A program made the translations under genes and the position numbers. A DNA stretch of 64,000 bases from Siphonodentalium dalli (lineage: Eukaryota > Mollusca > Scaphopoda > Gadilida > Siphonodentaliidae): contig CP136067.1 of assembly GCA_032622095.1 (NCBI GenBank), positions 48,647,899-48,711,898 on the forward strand. The letters run 5' to 3'. The notes beneath the pieces were generated by a model, which had not been told where the DNA came from, made no database searches, and was given only the letters and a program-made list of their open reading frames with translations. This document shows positions 1 to 11,525 of this stretch, piece after piece. Positions within the stretch are counted from its first letter, which is position 1. Each line of letters starts with the position of its first letter.

Positions 1-2040
1 TTCCATGACTAAAGGGAAAAACTTTTGATATATACCCCTCAGATCGAGGAGCACAAACATGGTCGAGACGTGCTTATGAATTTCTCGGACACAGTTAGTT
101 CTGTACTATCTCAAGCTTGTAAATATAATGAAGTGCTACAAATTGCTGGAGCAGCAGAAATCATTCATAAACATATGCTTGAACATTGTTCCAAATTTGA
201 CAACAAGTTTGAACAACGATGGCTACAAGTTCTGTAACACACAGCCTTCTGCTATTTCTATGCCTGATCAAGCATGGTGCTGACATCAAGTCACAGTTTA
301 CAAATGGTGCAACAAAGTCTGATTTACAATTCAACTCTTTTTCCTCTAGATATAATGATAAAGCATTGTATCATCGCCACTGTCAGGACGTAAAACACAA
401 TTCCCTATATACACTGGCATCGCTCTGTACACACAAACAAGGACACGATAGCTGATTGAGATGTTCTATGAAAACGGACTGAGTATATCTTATGATCGTG
501 TCATGGACATCTCAAACCAACTTGGAGAGGTTGTTGTTAAACAATATCAAACAGATGGAGTTGTGTGTCCACATATATTGTTCACCACATCTGATTTAGA
601 CAATATTGACCTCAACCCTACATCAACTACCAGCACATCATCTTTCCACGGGACAAATATTTCCATGTTTCAGCATCCGCATCCAGATAATCAAGTCGGG
701 CAGCGACCTATTGACTTCAGTTCTGGAAAAACTGGAAAAATGAAACAAATCCCACATCTTCCGAACTCGTATACAAATGTTCCATCTCTCCATTTGAAAG
801 ATACAAAGCCAAACCCACCAACACCACCAGCTTTCATCTATCTGGTTCAACTGTTCTTCAAATACATCTTCGGCTGGATTATGAGTGGTTGGACAAAATC
901 TCGTTAACAGAAGTCATGGACGGTAATACATCAATAATGTGGTCAGCTCATCTGCAGCATGCAACTCAAAAGCTGTTTGATGTAGCAATAACCGCATTAT
1001 TATCTCTGTTGCGTGATCAGGATCACTCATTAGCCACAATAAAACATTGCATGCGCAAAACTATGAATCGGTTCAACTTCTAAACTCAGAATAGACACCA
1101 GTCGTTACTGCAGACTATTGGCTAAGCAACTAAGGTGTCAGTGGCCAGACAAATGGTGAGGACAAATATGTTGTTATGCTCGGAGGGCTACATCAGGAAT
1201 TGGATGCTCTAAAAATGGTTGGTTCAGTGTTTGAGGATAGCGACTGGACGAGTGCTCTCGTAAAAGCAGATGCAGCAAGCCCAGGCACAGCAGATTCATT
1301 CATCAAGCTTCACGTATTACAAAAACCGGACAGCCACATCAGATAACAGCGTGTAGTCTTTTCAAACACATGAAATGTGCACACTCAGAATACTGCAGTC
1401 AGGATTTACCCGATGTTGATAGTACCCACTCAAATTTCAATGACTGGTGTAAAAGTAAATGTGTTGTTCGTCCACAGTTCCAGTTTTGGAGTTTGGTGCT
1501 TGACATTGAATTGACAATTTTACTGCTAGTTAGATCATTCCCAGAAGCAAATTTCACTCTGCATCGTGAATTGGTATCTGAACTAATTCCATATTTCTTC
1601 GCCAATGATAACACTCACTATGCACGTTGGCTACCTATTCTGCTAATCACCTCACAGACATTGATCACAATGTAGAAGAAACCTCCCATCATAGCAAATT
1701 AATTTCACAGAGGGAACTTTGTTGTACACAAGACTGAAAGAAACTTCTCAAGTATGGCAATAGACCAGGCCAATGAACATCACAATGATTGTCCCCATAT
1801 ATGCCCTCCCTTAAACCAGCTTATCGAGTCATGCAGATTGGAGATGGGTAGAAAATGGCAGTCGCTGGGAATTGTTTTGGGTGGAGCTTCCACCAATTGC
1901 CAAATGTTGCAGTCAGTTGACCAAATGCGGCTGCAAGAAGGCATGTAGTGGGCGATGCATATGCTACCGCATTGGGCTTCCATGCACCACTTTATGCAGT
2001 TGTGGCTGCCAAGTTTAAAAGACTTTAAGATCGGATAGTA
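1..2040 (+). pseudogene. decayed copy of a repeated invertebrate protein family (fossil)
   Basis: Several separate reading frames on the plus strand carry protein-like pieces, with many breaks between them. Short motifs are recognisable: SFHGTNISMFQHP near 0.64 kb, MLGGLHQELDALK near 1.2 kb, FFANDNTHYARWLP near 1.6 kb, and a cysteine-rich tail near 1.95 kb (CGCKKACSGRCICYR). From memory, the same motifs occur in very many uncharacterised proteins predicted from mollusc, cnidarian and fish genomes, which suggests a mobile or multicopy family. I cannot name its class. The piece runs off the left edge, so the true start is unseen. It is clearly dead and fairly old. It could be a transposon-borne gene or a retrocopy, and no terminal repeats were found. 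Confidence 0.55.
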
Positions 2041-5000
2041 ATGCATGTGTAGCTATCCCAGGTACTAACACAGCATATATAGTGTGAGGTTAAATTTTTA
2101 AAATTGAATTATTTTTTTCACAATTGAAAGTTAAGTGATATAAAAATGCAAATATTTTGAAATGAAACAGTTGTACAATATATTGTTTTACCACACTCAG
2201 GTTGTGTTTTAATTATCAATTCAACATTTAGAAATGACATAAGACCTCTTGTTTGAGTGATACATCAATAAAATCGGTTAACTTTTCAGAATTCGAAAAC
2301 TGACGTTGCTGAAAATGGCGGCCATCTTGAAAACGGCAGCCATCTTGGATTTTCGCGTGGTTTGTCGAACAATATTGTTCAGTGGCGCATACTGATCATT
2401 CATGCCAAATTTCATGCTTGTATCACCAAGTGAACGATTTTACACTTAGCCGCCCTACTAAAACGTGTCTGTATCCGTACTATACGTCAGCTTGGGGGTA
2501 AGTGTGTGAGTGTCCGCGAGCTTGTGCGTGCGTGTGTGCCTGTCTGCATTTTTTTTTTAAATGTTCGCGCGTGTCTTGAATGTCAGCTTTTGTAAGAGTG
2601 TATGACTTTGTGTGCTATTTATTAGGACGTGGTTCATATATGTGTATGTTTTTTTCTTCTCCAAACTTACTTTTGCTCTTTCATGTTGACTATATTGTTG
2701 TAACATGTTGTATATACGCTATTATGTATATGTATCACTCTTCAGAAATTGGAGGACAATAAAGGTATATATATATATATACAAACTCCAAGCATGTTAA
2801 TAGTAAACGAATATCCGATTAGCTGCATGCATGCGAACGGCAGCATTCACGTGCGTGTGATAAAGGCATCGCGTTATCATTCATTCACGTTATTGAGATC
2901 GCAAATCTGGATGCTGAGATGGATGTTCAATTAATTTCAATTGAAATACATTCATAATATAATATGCACACATTATTTCGAATATGTTATGGATTCATAT
3001 TTCAGTTGACATTCGCAGTCCAATTGATCAGTCTCAGATACACATAAAACACCCGAAAACTCATCAAAACTCCTTAATTAATACGCATATTTACTGCACA
3101 GAAACTCGGCGTTTGGCGCATCTTCATCTGTGCCGTTCGCATCTTTCTGGACCGACAGTGGTCCCTTCATATCGCGCGGATAATGAGAACGACAAGGATT
3201 TATTAAATTCTGTCAAATCCTATGCTCCATTGACAGATTCAACTATATACCGGCATTTGTTTTGGAAGCGTGGAAGTCCAGGAACTATACTAGTGAATGG
3301 TTGTTCTCGAAAATTTGAGTGAGCAAAAGCATAAACACCATTGAAAAAATTCGCCAAAAAAAATTAATGGTCTGATCTGGGAAAACTGATTGACAACTGG
3401 TGGATAAATACTCATGCTTCGTGTGGACATACACATACGATGCTCGATGTCTGTATTACGGTGAGAAACAAACATATCCCCATATCATATACGTGAAAAA
3501 TGATTTCCCATATTCTCGGTTTTGGCGATACCCTCGTATTGGGGATACCACGTACACGGGGGTGATGATGTTCCTACATAATTATGATGAAGTATAGCTA
3601 ACAGTTGCTAGATCAAAGTTTTTTATTTTTGCCCTGGAGCATTTTGCCCAATTACACAGTTCGAGGTGGCATTAATCAATACAAAATGGCGACCGTTGCC
3701 AACAATAGACTTTTGGACTCCGCTGACCCTGGCTGACCCTTCAGTTATGAATAAATTATCCTATTTTAGGTGATTTCAATTTATTTTTAGATTGGGCCGA
3801 AAAAGTATATATCTCATATTCGCATACGTATATCCTGGTCGCTTCGCTTCCGCGGCTTTGCCGCGGGAGAGCGGGCGCTATTGATAGGAATTGTAAATCC
3901 CTGGGTTTTTCCAATGATAAATTATCTACATTGTTACGTGCGTACGCGCAACAGTATGGCGATCAGACAGATTCGTAGGTTGGTGTCACCCTACTCCGTT
4001 TCACTCCATGACGTCACCAAAAACGACGTAAAACCTCGTGGCGTTCTGACATTTTACTGTGCCGCGTTTTTGCTATGTTTATTTTATGTGTTGTTTTCGA
4101 TTATTTGTTTGTCGCCGATATCGCCATTTGTCGGGATTCCATGTTTCTATATTTAAAACTGGCATGCTCGTAGTGAGCCTCGATTTCGATTTTTTCTCCC
4201 AGGTCAAAATACGTCAGAGTTATGACAAAAATAGATCGACCTACATTTTCTCCATCAGAACTCTATATCAATGAGTCTATAGACTCCTTCGGGACCTACA
4301 TAGACTCCTTCATATGGGTATTTTTACTTATAATTGGGAAGTTTGATCATTTTTGGTTAGTGCGAAGACCTCGTTTTATCGTACGGGAAAAGAGAGACAT
4401 TCAAAACGCGATTTCGTAATTCGACGCAATAGGCTGAATAGCCTAACCTTCAGCCGAGTTCCGAGTCAAATACGACGAATGACGTAACACAAAACAAAAC
4501 GCATTTGTTGACACAAACACCGTTTGAAGAGTTTATTATTACATAAAATGATCGTTATTGATTAATTATGGATTAATTATTTATATTTATTGTTGCATAT
4601 TGGCTGCTATCAATATTTACACAAATGGTATTAATTATTTCTTATAATTGCTCCTTTGGTCAACTTTGACTATCGGAAAATGAAAATGAAAATATGCCGC
4701 TGAAAAAAATGTAATCGATATTAAAGTATCATCCTTTCGGCAACATGGAATTGGTTTTAATTACTTAAATGATTAATATAGTAATTTGCCTTTTATCTGT
4801 GATGAAATGAGAAATGGTAATTTTCTTTTTTTGCTAACATTAAATTAGATTAAATAAATTAAGTAAAATACAGTGAAATTATTTTTTAAATTATTGTTTA
4901 ATATTACATTTTTGCGCACGCTGGCATCTCTCTGAGTGCATTCTAGTTGTGCATTTGATGGATTCATTTACATACATGTATATACAGGCCTATTGGGGCT

Positions 5001-5155
5001 TGATAACATTGGTAGATAAAAGAGAGGCCGATCACGATCGGCAGATGTTTAATCCATACCTTGGCGATAGTGATTAGCTATTTTCAGCTTGGAATCTAAA
5101 ATCCATAACATTCATTATTAATCTTCAAAGATTAGAACAATTTATTTTTAAATAG
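2041..5155. other. no gene seen; AT-rich intergenic DNA
   Basis: No reading frame here resembles a known protein. The stretch holds a short (TA)n run near 2767, a GC palindrome (CCGCGG, 5-base loop, CCGCGG) at about 3850-3866, and fragments of the kind GGCGGCCATCTTG near 2320 that recur in repeats elsewhere in the window. Open frames of 60-112 codons show no domains and look like chance. Confidence 0.6.
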
Positions 5156-5524
5156 GCCCATAACTCTTGTTTAAAAATCGGATCAAACCCATATTCGAAT
5201 ACTATCTGTATTTTGGACGCAGAAATTGACATGCCAAATTTGATTTCAGATATATACTTTTTTAGTTATTGCAGCATGCGTGAATTCTAAGTTGAAGAAG
5301 GGCCATAACTCAATAAAAAAAAAATTGGATCAAACTCATATTTTAACTCGATCTGTATTTTGGGCTGAGAAACAAATATACAAAATTTGTTTCCAATCGA
5401 ATAAAAAAAATGTTTGAGTTATCGTACCATGCGTAAAGTGTCTACCGACAGACGGACGAACGACAAGTGGTCAATCCGGACGTCGACAATATGTGTACCA
5501 TTCTTCTATGGTATAGGTACACAT
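5156..5524 (+). mobile_element. pearl-like element (tandem core, ACGG run, end hairpin)
   Basis: Two diverged copies of a core of about 150 bp, each beginning GCCATAACTC and containing ATCTGTATTTTGG, are followed by GACAGACGGACGAACGAC and then a terminal palindrome GTGTACCAT...ATGGTATAGGTACAC. This order (core repeats, ACGG/ACAG microsatellite, palindromic right end) matches the pearl family of bivalve elements, regarded as non-autonomous Helitron/Helentron relatives. The family assignment rests on structure only. A second copy lies at 6171-6680. Confidence 0.6.
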
Positions 5525-5551
5525 CAAAATCAAAATTAATTAATCAATCAA

Positions 5552-5732
5552 TACCCTCAGGTGTCACATAATAGTGTCAGCACGATTATTAATTTTGGAG
5601 AAAATTCCCAACGATCACTATTATTTGGAATTGAGACATAGAGTGAAATTGCAATCACTATTATTAATTTCAGCCTAAATTAGCACACATCACTATTATT
5701 CGGCCCTCACGATTATTAGGCACCTGAGAGTA
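5552..5732. mobile_element. small TIR element (MITE) with TA flanks
   Basis: The ends are inverted: CCCTCAGGTG at 5554 against CACCTGAGAG ending at 5730, both flanked by TA. The interior repeats CACTATTATT and CACGATTATT motifs and has no coding capacity. The TA flanks fit a Tc1/mariner-type target duplication. Length is about 177 bp. Confidence 0.6.
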
Positions 5733-6170
5733 GGGGCAAAGAGTATGTCAAAATAAACCAATATAAAATGATACATGGTATGGGATGAAAGAATCAGGAA
5801 TGTTGAGATGTGTTAATCTTTAACTACAGAAATCCATGCAAGTGCATGAGGTGAAACCTGGAGATATAACAGAAGAATGATTAATTGAAAATTAAAATGA
5901 GAACATCCCTACAACTGAATAATAGACTATTCCAATTAAAACTTTTTAGAACTGAATGGGACAGTCCATTGAATCATGAATGGGTTACAGGTTCACTGCT
6001 ATGTGGTATAAACAGTGGCTAAAAATAACTAATTCAATAAGACAACACCACAGCTAGACTCTCAGAACACTCTCTATATAATAGCAGTTAAGCTTGTATT
6101 ACTGATAGTTAATTGTAATCTACCTGGGTTATCACAAACTCAAATCTGTTCAATTCTTAGTTGAAAAAGG
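5733..6170. other. no gene seen
   Basis: AT-rich DNA between the small MITE and the second pearl-like unit. No domain, RNA gene or clear repeat was recognised. Confidence 0.5.
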
Positions 6171-6680
6171 GCCATAACTCTGGTATAACAATTCAGAGCT
6201 AACCCATATTAAAACTCGATCTGTATTTTGAGTTGAGAAACTCACATACCAAATTTGGTTCCTATCAGTTGAAAAATGGTTGATTTATCGAAGCATGCTT
6301 GAATTCTATGTCAAAGGGACAAAACTCCATTAAAAAATATCGGATCAAACCCATATTCGAACTCGATCAGTATTTTGGACTGACAAACTCGCATACCAAA
6401 TTTGGTTCCGATCAGATGGCAGCATGCATGGATTCTAAGTCGAAAAAGGGGCATAACTCAGTAAAAAACAACTCGGATCAAACCCATATTCGAACTCAAT
6501 CTGTATTTTGGACTGAGAAACTAATATACAAAATTTGGTTCCGATCAGATAGAAATTTTTTGAGTTATCGCGCCATGCGTAAAGTGTCTACAGACAGACA
6601 GACGGACGGACGGACTAACGACGAGTGGTCAATCCGGACAACGACACTATGTTTACCATACTATGGTATGGGTAAACATA
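6171..6680 (+). mobile_element. pearl-like element, second copy with three cores
   Basis: Three tandem diverged cores of about 150 bp (GGATCAAACCCATATTCGAA recurs) lead into ACAGACAGACAGACGGACGG and a terminal palindrome GTTTACCATACTATGGTA...GGTAAAC. It is the same family and orientation as 5156-5524 but has one more core copy and better preserved sequence. The 138-codon open frame across it is a by-product of the repeat and not a gene. Confidence 0.65.
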
Positions 6681-6683
6681 AAA

Positions 6684-6862
6684 ATAAAACACTTATTGCA
6701 TTTTTTCGATGTTGACATGAGGATTTGTCAACCCCTGGCAGTTAATATTCACAGTACCAAAGCAGACAACGCAGAATTGCTATTCGGTGACCCATAGAAA
6801 TTGTTCAGATAGTATAAGTTCAACAAACAACCTCGAGTCATTTGTTGAACTTATTATCCGAA
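6684..6862. repeat. foldback-family fragment and a 22-bp-arm hairpin
   Basis: At 6684-6760 there is a half copy of the foldback family found whole at 26785-26921 (CACTTATTGCAT, GTTGACATGAG, TCAACCCCTGG, TTAATATTCAC). Just downstream, 6804-6827 and 6841-6862 form an inverted repeat centred on a 13-base loop (arm core AAGTTCAACAAA). Neither carries coding sequence. Confidence 0.55.
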
Positions 6863-8540
6863 CATTTCCAAATGAGATTAATTGTCAACGCCACTTAATT
6901 GGTGAATTCGGTCCCCTATATCTCTGATTTGATCATTAAAGTATACCAATGTCCATCTTCGTATGGCAAATTGTGATTAGGGTACACGAGGAATCTAAAT
7001 ATATAGTCTCGTCTCATCCATATAAACCAAACGCAAAATAATATATGTATAATATCTACTATAACGCATTCAGAGATCTGGATACTCCACCATTAAGTTT
7101 CAGAGATCATGGGTACAAGAATCATCAAACAGTTTTGACAATTTCAGTCGTCAGTCCAGTGGTGGTCTATTATTTCCATTTTCCTACTGTTGAGTATTTG
7201 CAACCCTCACTCAGAAAAGCTGGTACTAGTGCGAACCATACCAATTATGTACGTTAAGTGACATGCAGTTCATGGCAGGGATAGTTCGGAAATGTTCGGA
7301 AATGATTACCAGATTTCCTTGAACATTTAGTATAAATATTGACTTAAAACTACTCGCTATACTGTGACCATCATTTCCCAACTCGTTTTACTTCCTCCGA
7401 GGAATTCAGGCATTGCTGTGGATCGGGATGACTTCTATACTTCGGGTCGTATAGGAAAACATATTTCCTAACACAACGGATAAGATCTTCGGTGAAGTTG
7501 AGATCATTCTCTTTCTATTTTTGGCATTTTAATAATAACTTTCAAAAGACAAACACACGTATACTGTGGGGATATACCACGCAAAATGACGCCACGCAGA
7601 ATTTTTCGAGAAACGGACCATTTTTAGTCCGAGTTAATAAATGAAATTGCCGGATGCGTTGTCCTGACGTGTGTGAAACGTCCAACGATATTATATATGC
7701 TTAAAACGATCCGGCAAAGGCATCCGGAAAATGGAAACGTGTGAAAGGGCTTTACATACATTACGAAACGTTGGACACTGAACCGGTAATTACACAAATA
7801 CATATAGGCCTATATATATTTACATTCGGTCAACCAATATAAAAAATTCTAAACATTTACTCAATGCCAAGCTACGTACAAATCATGGTAACGTCGACCA
7901 CGTTGAAATGTTTGTAAGACATACTTATATTCTTGATTACACATAAATATTCTTGATTACATGTGGATGAATGCACGTCAGCCTGTTCACCACCCTATAG
8001 TGACACAGTGGCCATACAGACTGTGTTATAGTTGTGTCATCACAACCCACAGCAATGTGTTGATTTTTCCGAAGTCAGTTGCCTTCGCATGTCGAAACTA
8101 TTGTAAGCCATATGTAAACAAACTGTTACATTAATTTGTCATTAATAATCGTGTAGTGTAAGTTAAAGTGATGTTAAACAATCCGGTTGGGTGATCAGAT
8201 AGAAATTTAGAATAATCTTCCTCAAAGTAGTTATTTGTTACTAATATCAATCCAAATTGACGATACACATTGTCATTCTTATATATTAATTAAATGCAAT
8301 GGCTCTCGATGGCGAAATCATTTGTATTAGATTATCGCCGATAGTTGCGTCCCGGATCGAGATGTAAATATGTACAAATGTACAATTGGGCGCAGTTCCG
8401 ACGATGTTTTCTATGGAGTGGTATGGTTGATATCTTTGAAATGTTGGTGATGTTAGTAGATTGCTACATTCCCCATATTGGCATACCGCCTGAGTACTAA
8501 CTTATAAATTCCACGCACCCGAACAAGTCCATACAATGTC
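6863..8540. other. no gene seen
   Basis: Intergenic AT-rich sequence. A 70-codon open frame at 7045-7257 has no recognisable domain or hydrophobic pattern and is judged chance. Confidence 0.5.
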
Positions 8541-8621
8541 TTTAAAATAAGTTAGTCTTGATATGACTTTAAAATAGGTTAGTCTTGATATGACTTTAAA
8601 ATAGGTTAGTCTTGATATGAC
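8541..8621. repeat. 27-bp tandem repeat, three units
   Basis: Three consecutive units at 8541-8567, 8568-8594 and 8595-8621 share TTAGTCTTGATATGAC and differ at one or two bases. The array stops abruptly at TTTCAGAA. Confidence 0.85.
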
Positions 8622-8666
8622 TTTCAGAATATTATTCAATGTTTTGACCTTTTTCAATGTCAACCA

Positions 8667-9056
8667 TTAAATACACGGATGGCCTTCGAGGTGGGTATGT
8701 CGTTAAAATAATCACACCCGTTAAAACTGAGATAAACAGAAAGAATATTAAAATATAGACTAATTTTTGTTCTTTTACCAATCATAAACATCGCGTAAAT
8801 AGTATATTATTGTCAAGTTCGTACGCTGTGTTGTGTAAACATAAGCCAGTTCTGTAAAACATTTTGGCTTTTGTTTACAAAACAAAGCGTACTTGTAAAC
8901 TTGACTATAACGTACTATTTACACGATATTTGTGATCGGTATATATATAACAACAAAATTTGTCTATATTATAATAATCTGTATGTTTATGGTGGCTTTA
9001 ACGGATGCGACTAATTAACATCAATGCCCACCGCGAAGGCCATCCGCGCCTTTAAG
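8667..9056. mobile_element. foldback element with arms of about 190 bp
   Basis: The left half (CGGATGGCCTTCGAGGTGGG, then TAAATAGTA...GTCAAGTTCGTACGC) is matched in reverse complement by the right half (GCGTACTTGTAAACTTGAC ... CCACCGCGAAGGCCATCCG). The arms are imperfect and meet near 8850, so the whole unit could fold into one long hairpin. There is no coding capacity. Confidence 0.75.
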
Positions 9057-9317
9057 TATTTATCAAACACTAGTATCTTATTGGACTAACTGGACTTCAC
9101 ATGAACCCACGTCACATGAACCGACTTCAAATGAACCCACTTCGCATTCATTGAGTCCCTTTAAATTAGAAAAATAGCATGCACCATCTCAGGTATGTCA
9201 AATATTATGCACCAACTATAATGTGGGTAAAATCGCAGCAACTCAGGTGGGTATGCACCAACTCGCAAGTGCCACCCCTACAACTGTCCATGCCCATGCA
9301 TGAATACAGTGTGCATG

Positions 9318-9735
9318 TACCGGTTAACATATAGAGGTGAATCCTGCGTACCAGTGAAAACATAGGGGTGAATCTTGCGTACCAGTTAAAATAGAGATGT
9401 CAATCTTGCGTACCAGTTATAATAGAGGGGTGAATCATGCGTACTAGTTAAAATATTGGGGTGAATCATGTGTACCAGTTAAAATAGAGGGGCGAATCCT
9501 GCGTACCAGTCAAAATATGGGGGTGAATCCTGCATACCATTCAAAATATGGGGGTGAATCCTGCGTAGCAGTTAAAATAGGGGGTGAATCCTGCGTACTA
9601 GTTAAAATAGAGGGGTGAATCCTGCGTACCAGTTCAAATAGAGGGGTGAATCCTGCGTACCAGTTAAAATAGAGGGGTGAATCATGTGTACCAGTTATAA
9701 TAGAAGGGTGAATCCTGCGTACCAGTTGAGAAAGT
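9318..9735. repeat. 31-bp minisatellite, block 1
   Basis: About thirteen head-to-tail units of about 31 bp with core GTGAATCCTGCGTACCAGTT and spacer AAAATAGAGGG. The same unit, with GTTAACAGAGG in place of GTTAAAATAGAGG, forms block 2 (13460-14046) and block 3 (18265-18420). Repeats are contiguous with no unique spacers. Confidence 0.9.
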
Positions 9736-9762
9736 ATCGAATAAATACTCAGTGATTTTACC

Positions 9763-11322
9763 TTAACCCTTTAAACCCTGACGCCCCACAGCGATCGACA
9801 CCCTGACCCGGGGCTCCCAGTGGCATTTCCACTTAAATTAGACAGTGTCTAGTCGCATGGTGTTGATTATATTTAAATTGTGACACAGGTCTGAAACTTT
9901 ACAGGTTTGTCCCACACAGATCAGCGATTATTATAAGATCGCGAGACTTTGCCTCGCGGCAACTCCTTGGTAACGGTTGCTAGGCAACTACCCGGAATTG
10001 ACTGGAAAATGTAAATATAGCTTACAGCGTCGTAATTCAACCCCAGTGATTGCGTTTTTTGATGCAGCTAATACCCTAACATGAAATTTGAGATAAACCC
10101 GACCAGAATAGTGAAACAAATATCCAATTTAAGGGTAACAACGGTTGCTAGCAAATACCACACATGATCGAATGACATCATTGCACTAACCATTCAGTGG
10201 TATGTTTTGCCTTAATGTAGAGAGTGGCTAGTCACACGGTGTTGGTTATGTTCAAAAGGGACACCTACCTGAAACTGTGCAGGCATGCTACATGTATGCA
10301 TGGACTACTGATCATTATACGATCTGGAGACTTTGCCACCCGATCTCTCATTAGAAACGGTCACTTGGCAACTACCCGAAATTTGCAGAATAAACAAAAT
10401 CTAGCTTATAACATTGTAATTATACATCAGCGAATTGCGTTTCGATGCAACCAATTATGTATCGCTATGCTATAAATCGTTTATTTGCAATTACGATGCT
10501 CTGCGCATGCGAGAGTAAGTCAACTTGATATGCGATAGACATTTTCCCGCATGTGGCAGAACAGAGACTTATATTACAGAGACCCGAAACAACGTAATTT
10601 CCCGTAACATATCGTGGCCACATTGTTCAAGTAAGCAGTATAGATTGTGTCTACTGTACTAACACATGAAACGTGCAACTATATGTCATATATATCGCCA
10701 AATTTCACTTAAATTATAGCCTGCGCGCATGCGCATATTTTCCTACCCATCTCTAGCGGGCAGCCAATCCATTATTATACACACCTTTGCCAGCGCTGAC
10801 TTCAATAGGCCCATTTATATATATATTAGTGGGTATGTTGTGTATAAGTACGTTATAAACCATTTATTTGTCATTGCGCTGGTCTGCGCATGCGCGAATA
10901 AATCAACTTCATATGCGATAAACCCTTCAGAACACTGATTAATATACGCGAGGGTAATTTAAACTGAAATTGTGTGTCAAAATTATGTCTGTTCTGTACA
11001 CACACGGGGAACACGAAATTATATGCCGTAAATATAGCGGCACAGTTCACTTAAAATATTGTATGTTTTTGTAGATTATATGCTATGCGCATGCGCATAT
11101 ATTTCTACCCGATACTAGCGGCCAACCATTCCACATGCACCCTGGGTGCCGCTGACATATGTGGGTGCCATTTAAATATAAATCAGTGGGTCTGATGCTC
11201 GTTATACTATATATATATTTGCTACCGACTCATGTTGACGCTGCACCGAAATATCGGTGTTACGGGATATAGTCACGGTTCGTTTGCACCTAAATATCGG
11301 TGTTACGGGTTCAAAGGGTTAA
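9763..11322. mobile_element. piggyBac-like non-autonomous element
   Basis: The ends are TTAA-CCCTTTAAACCC at 9763 and GGGTTCAAAGGG-TTAA ending at 11322: a 12-bp near-perfect terminal inverted repeat beginning CCCTTT, flanked by TTAA. Both are hallmarks of piggyBac insertion. The 1552-bp interior has no transposase frame. It is built of diverged internal duplications: one pair near 9.83-10.14 and 10.19-10.47 kb, and another near 10.48-10.85 and 10.86-11.2 kb that contains CTGCGCATGCG. The CACCGAAATATCGGTGTTACGGG motif repeats near the right end. It lies next to the minisatellite. Confidence 0.7.
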
Positions 11323-11525
11323 TATCATATCTATCACACATAATGCTGATATATTATCCATAACTTCAACATATCAGAGGCATTAGACGGATTTACAACA
11401 GAATATTTCATTTCGGCTGGAAAATAATCAAAATGTGTGTAATTTTGTGTTATAAAAGCTGAGCACAAGACGTGTTGTTGAATCCCGAATACTACAGTTA
11501 ACATAGGGTAATGAGTCCAGTATTA

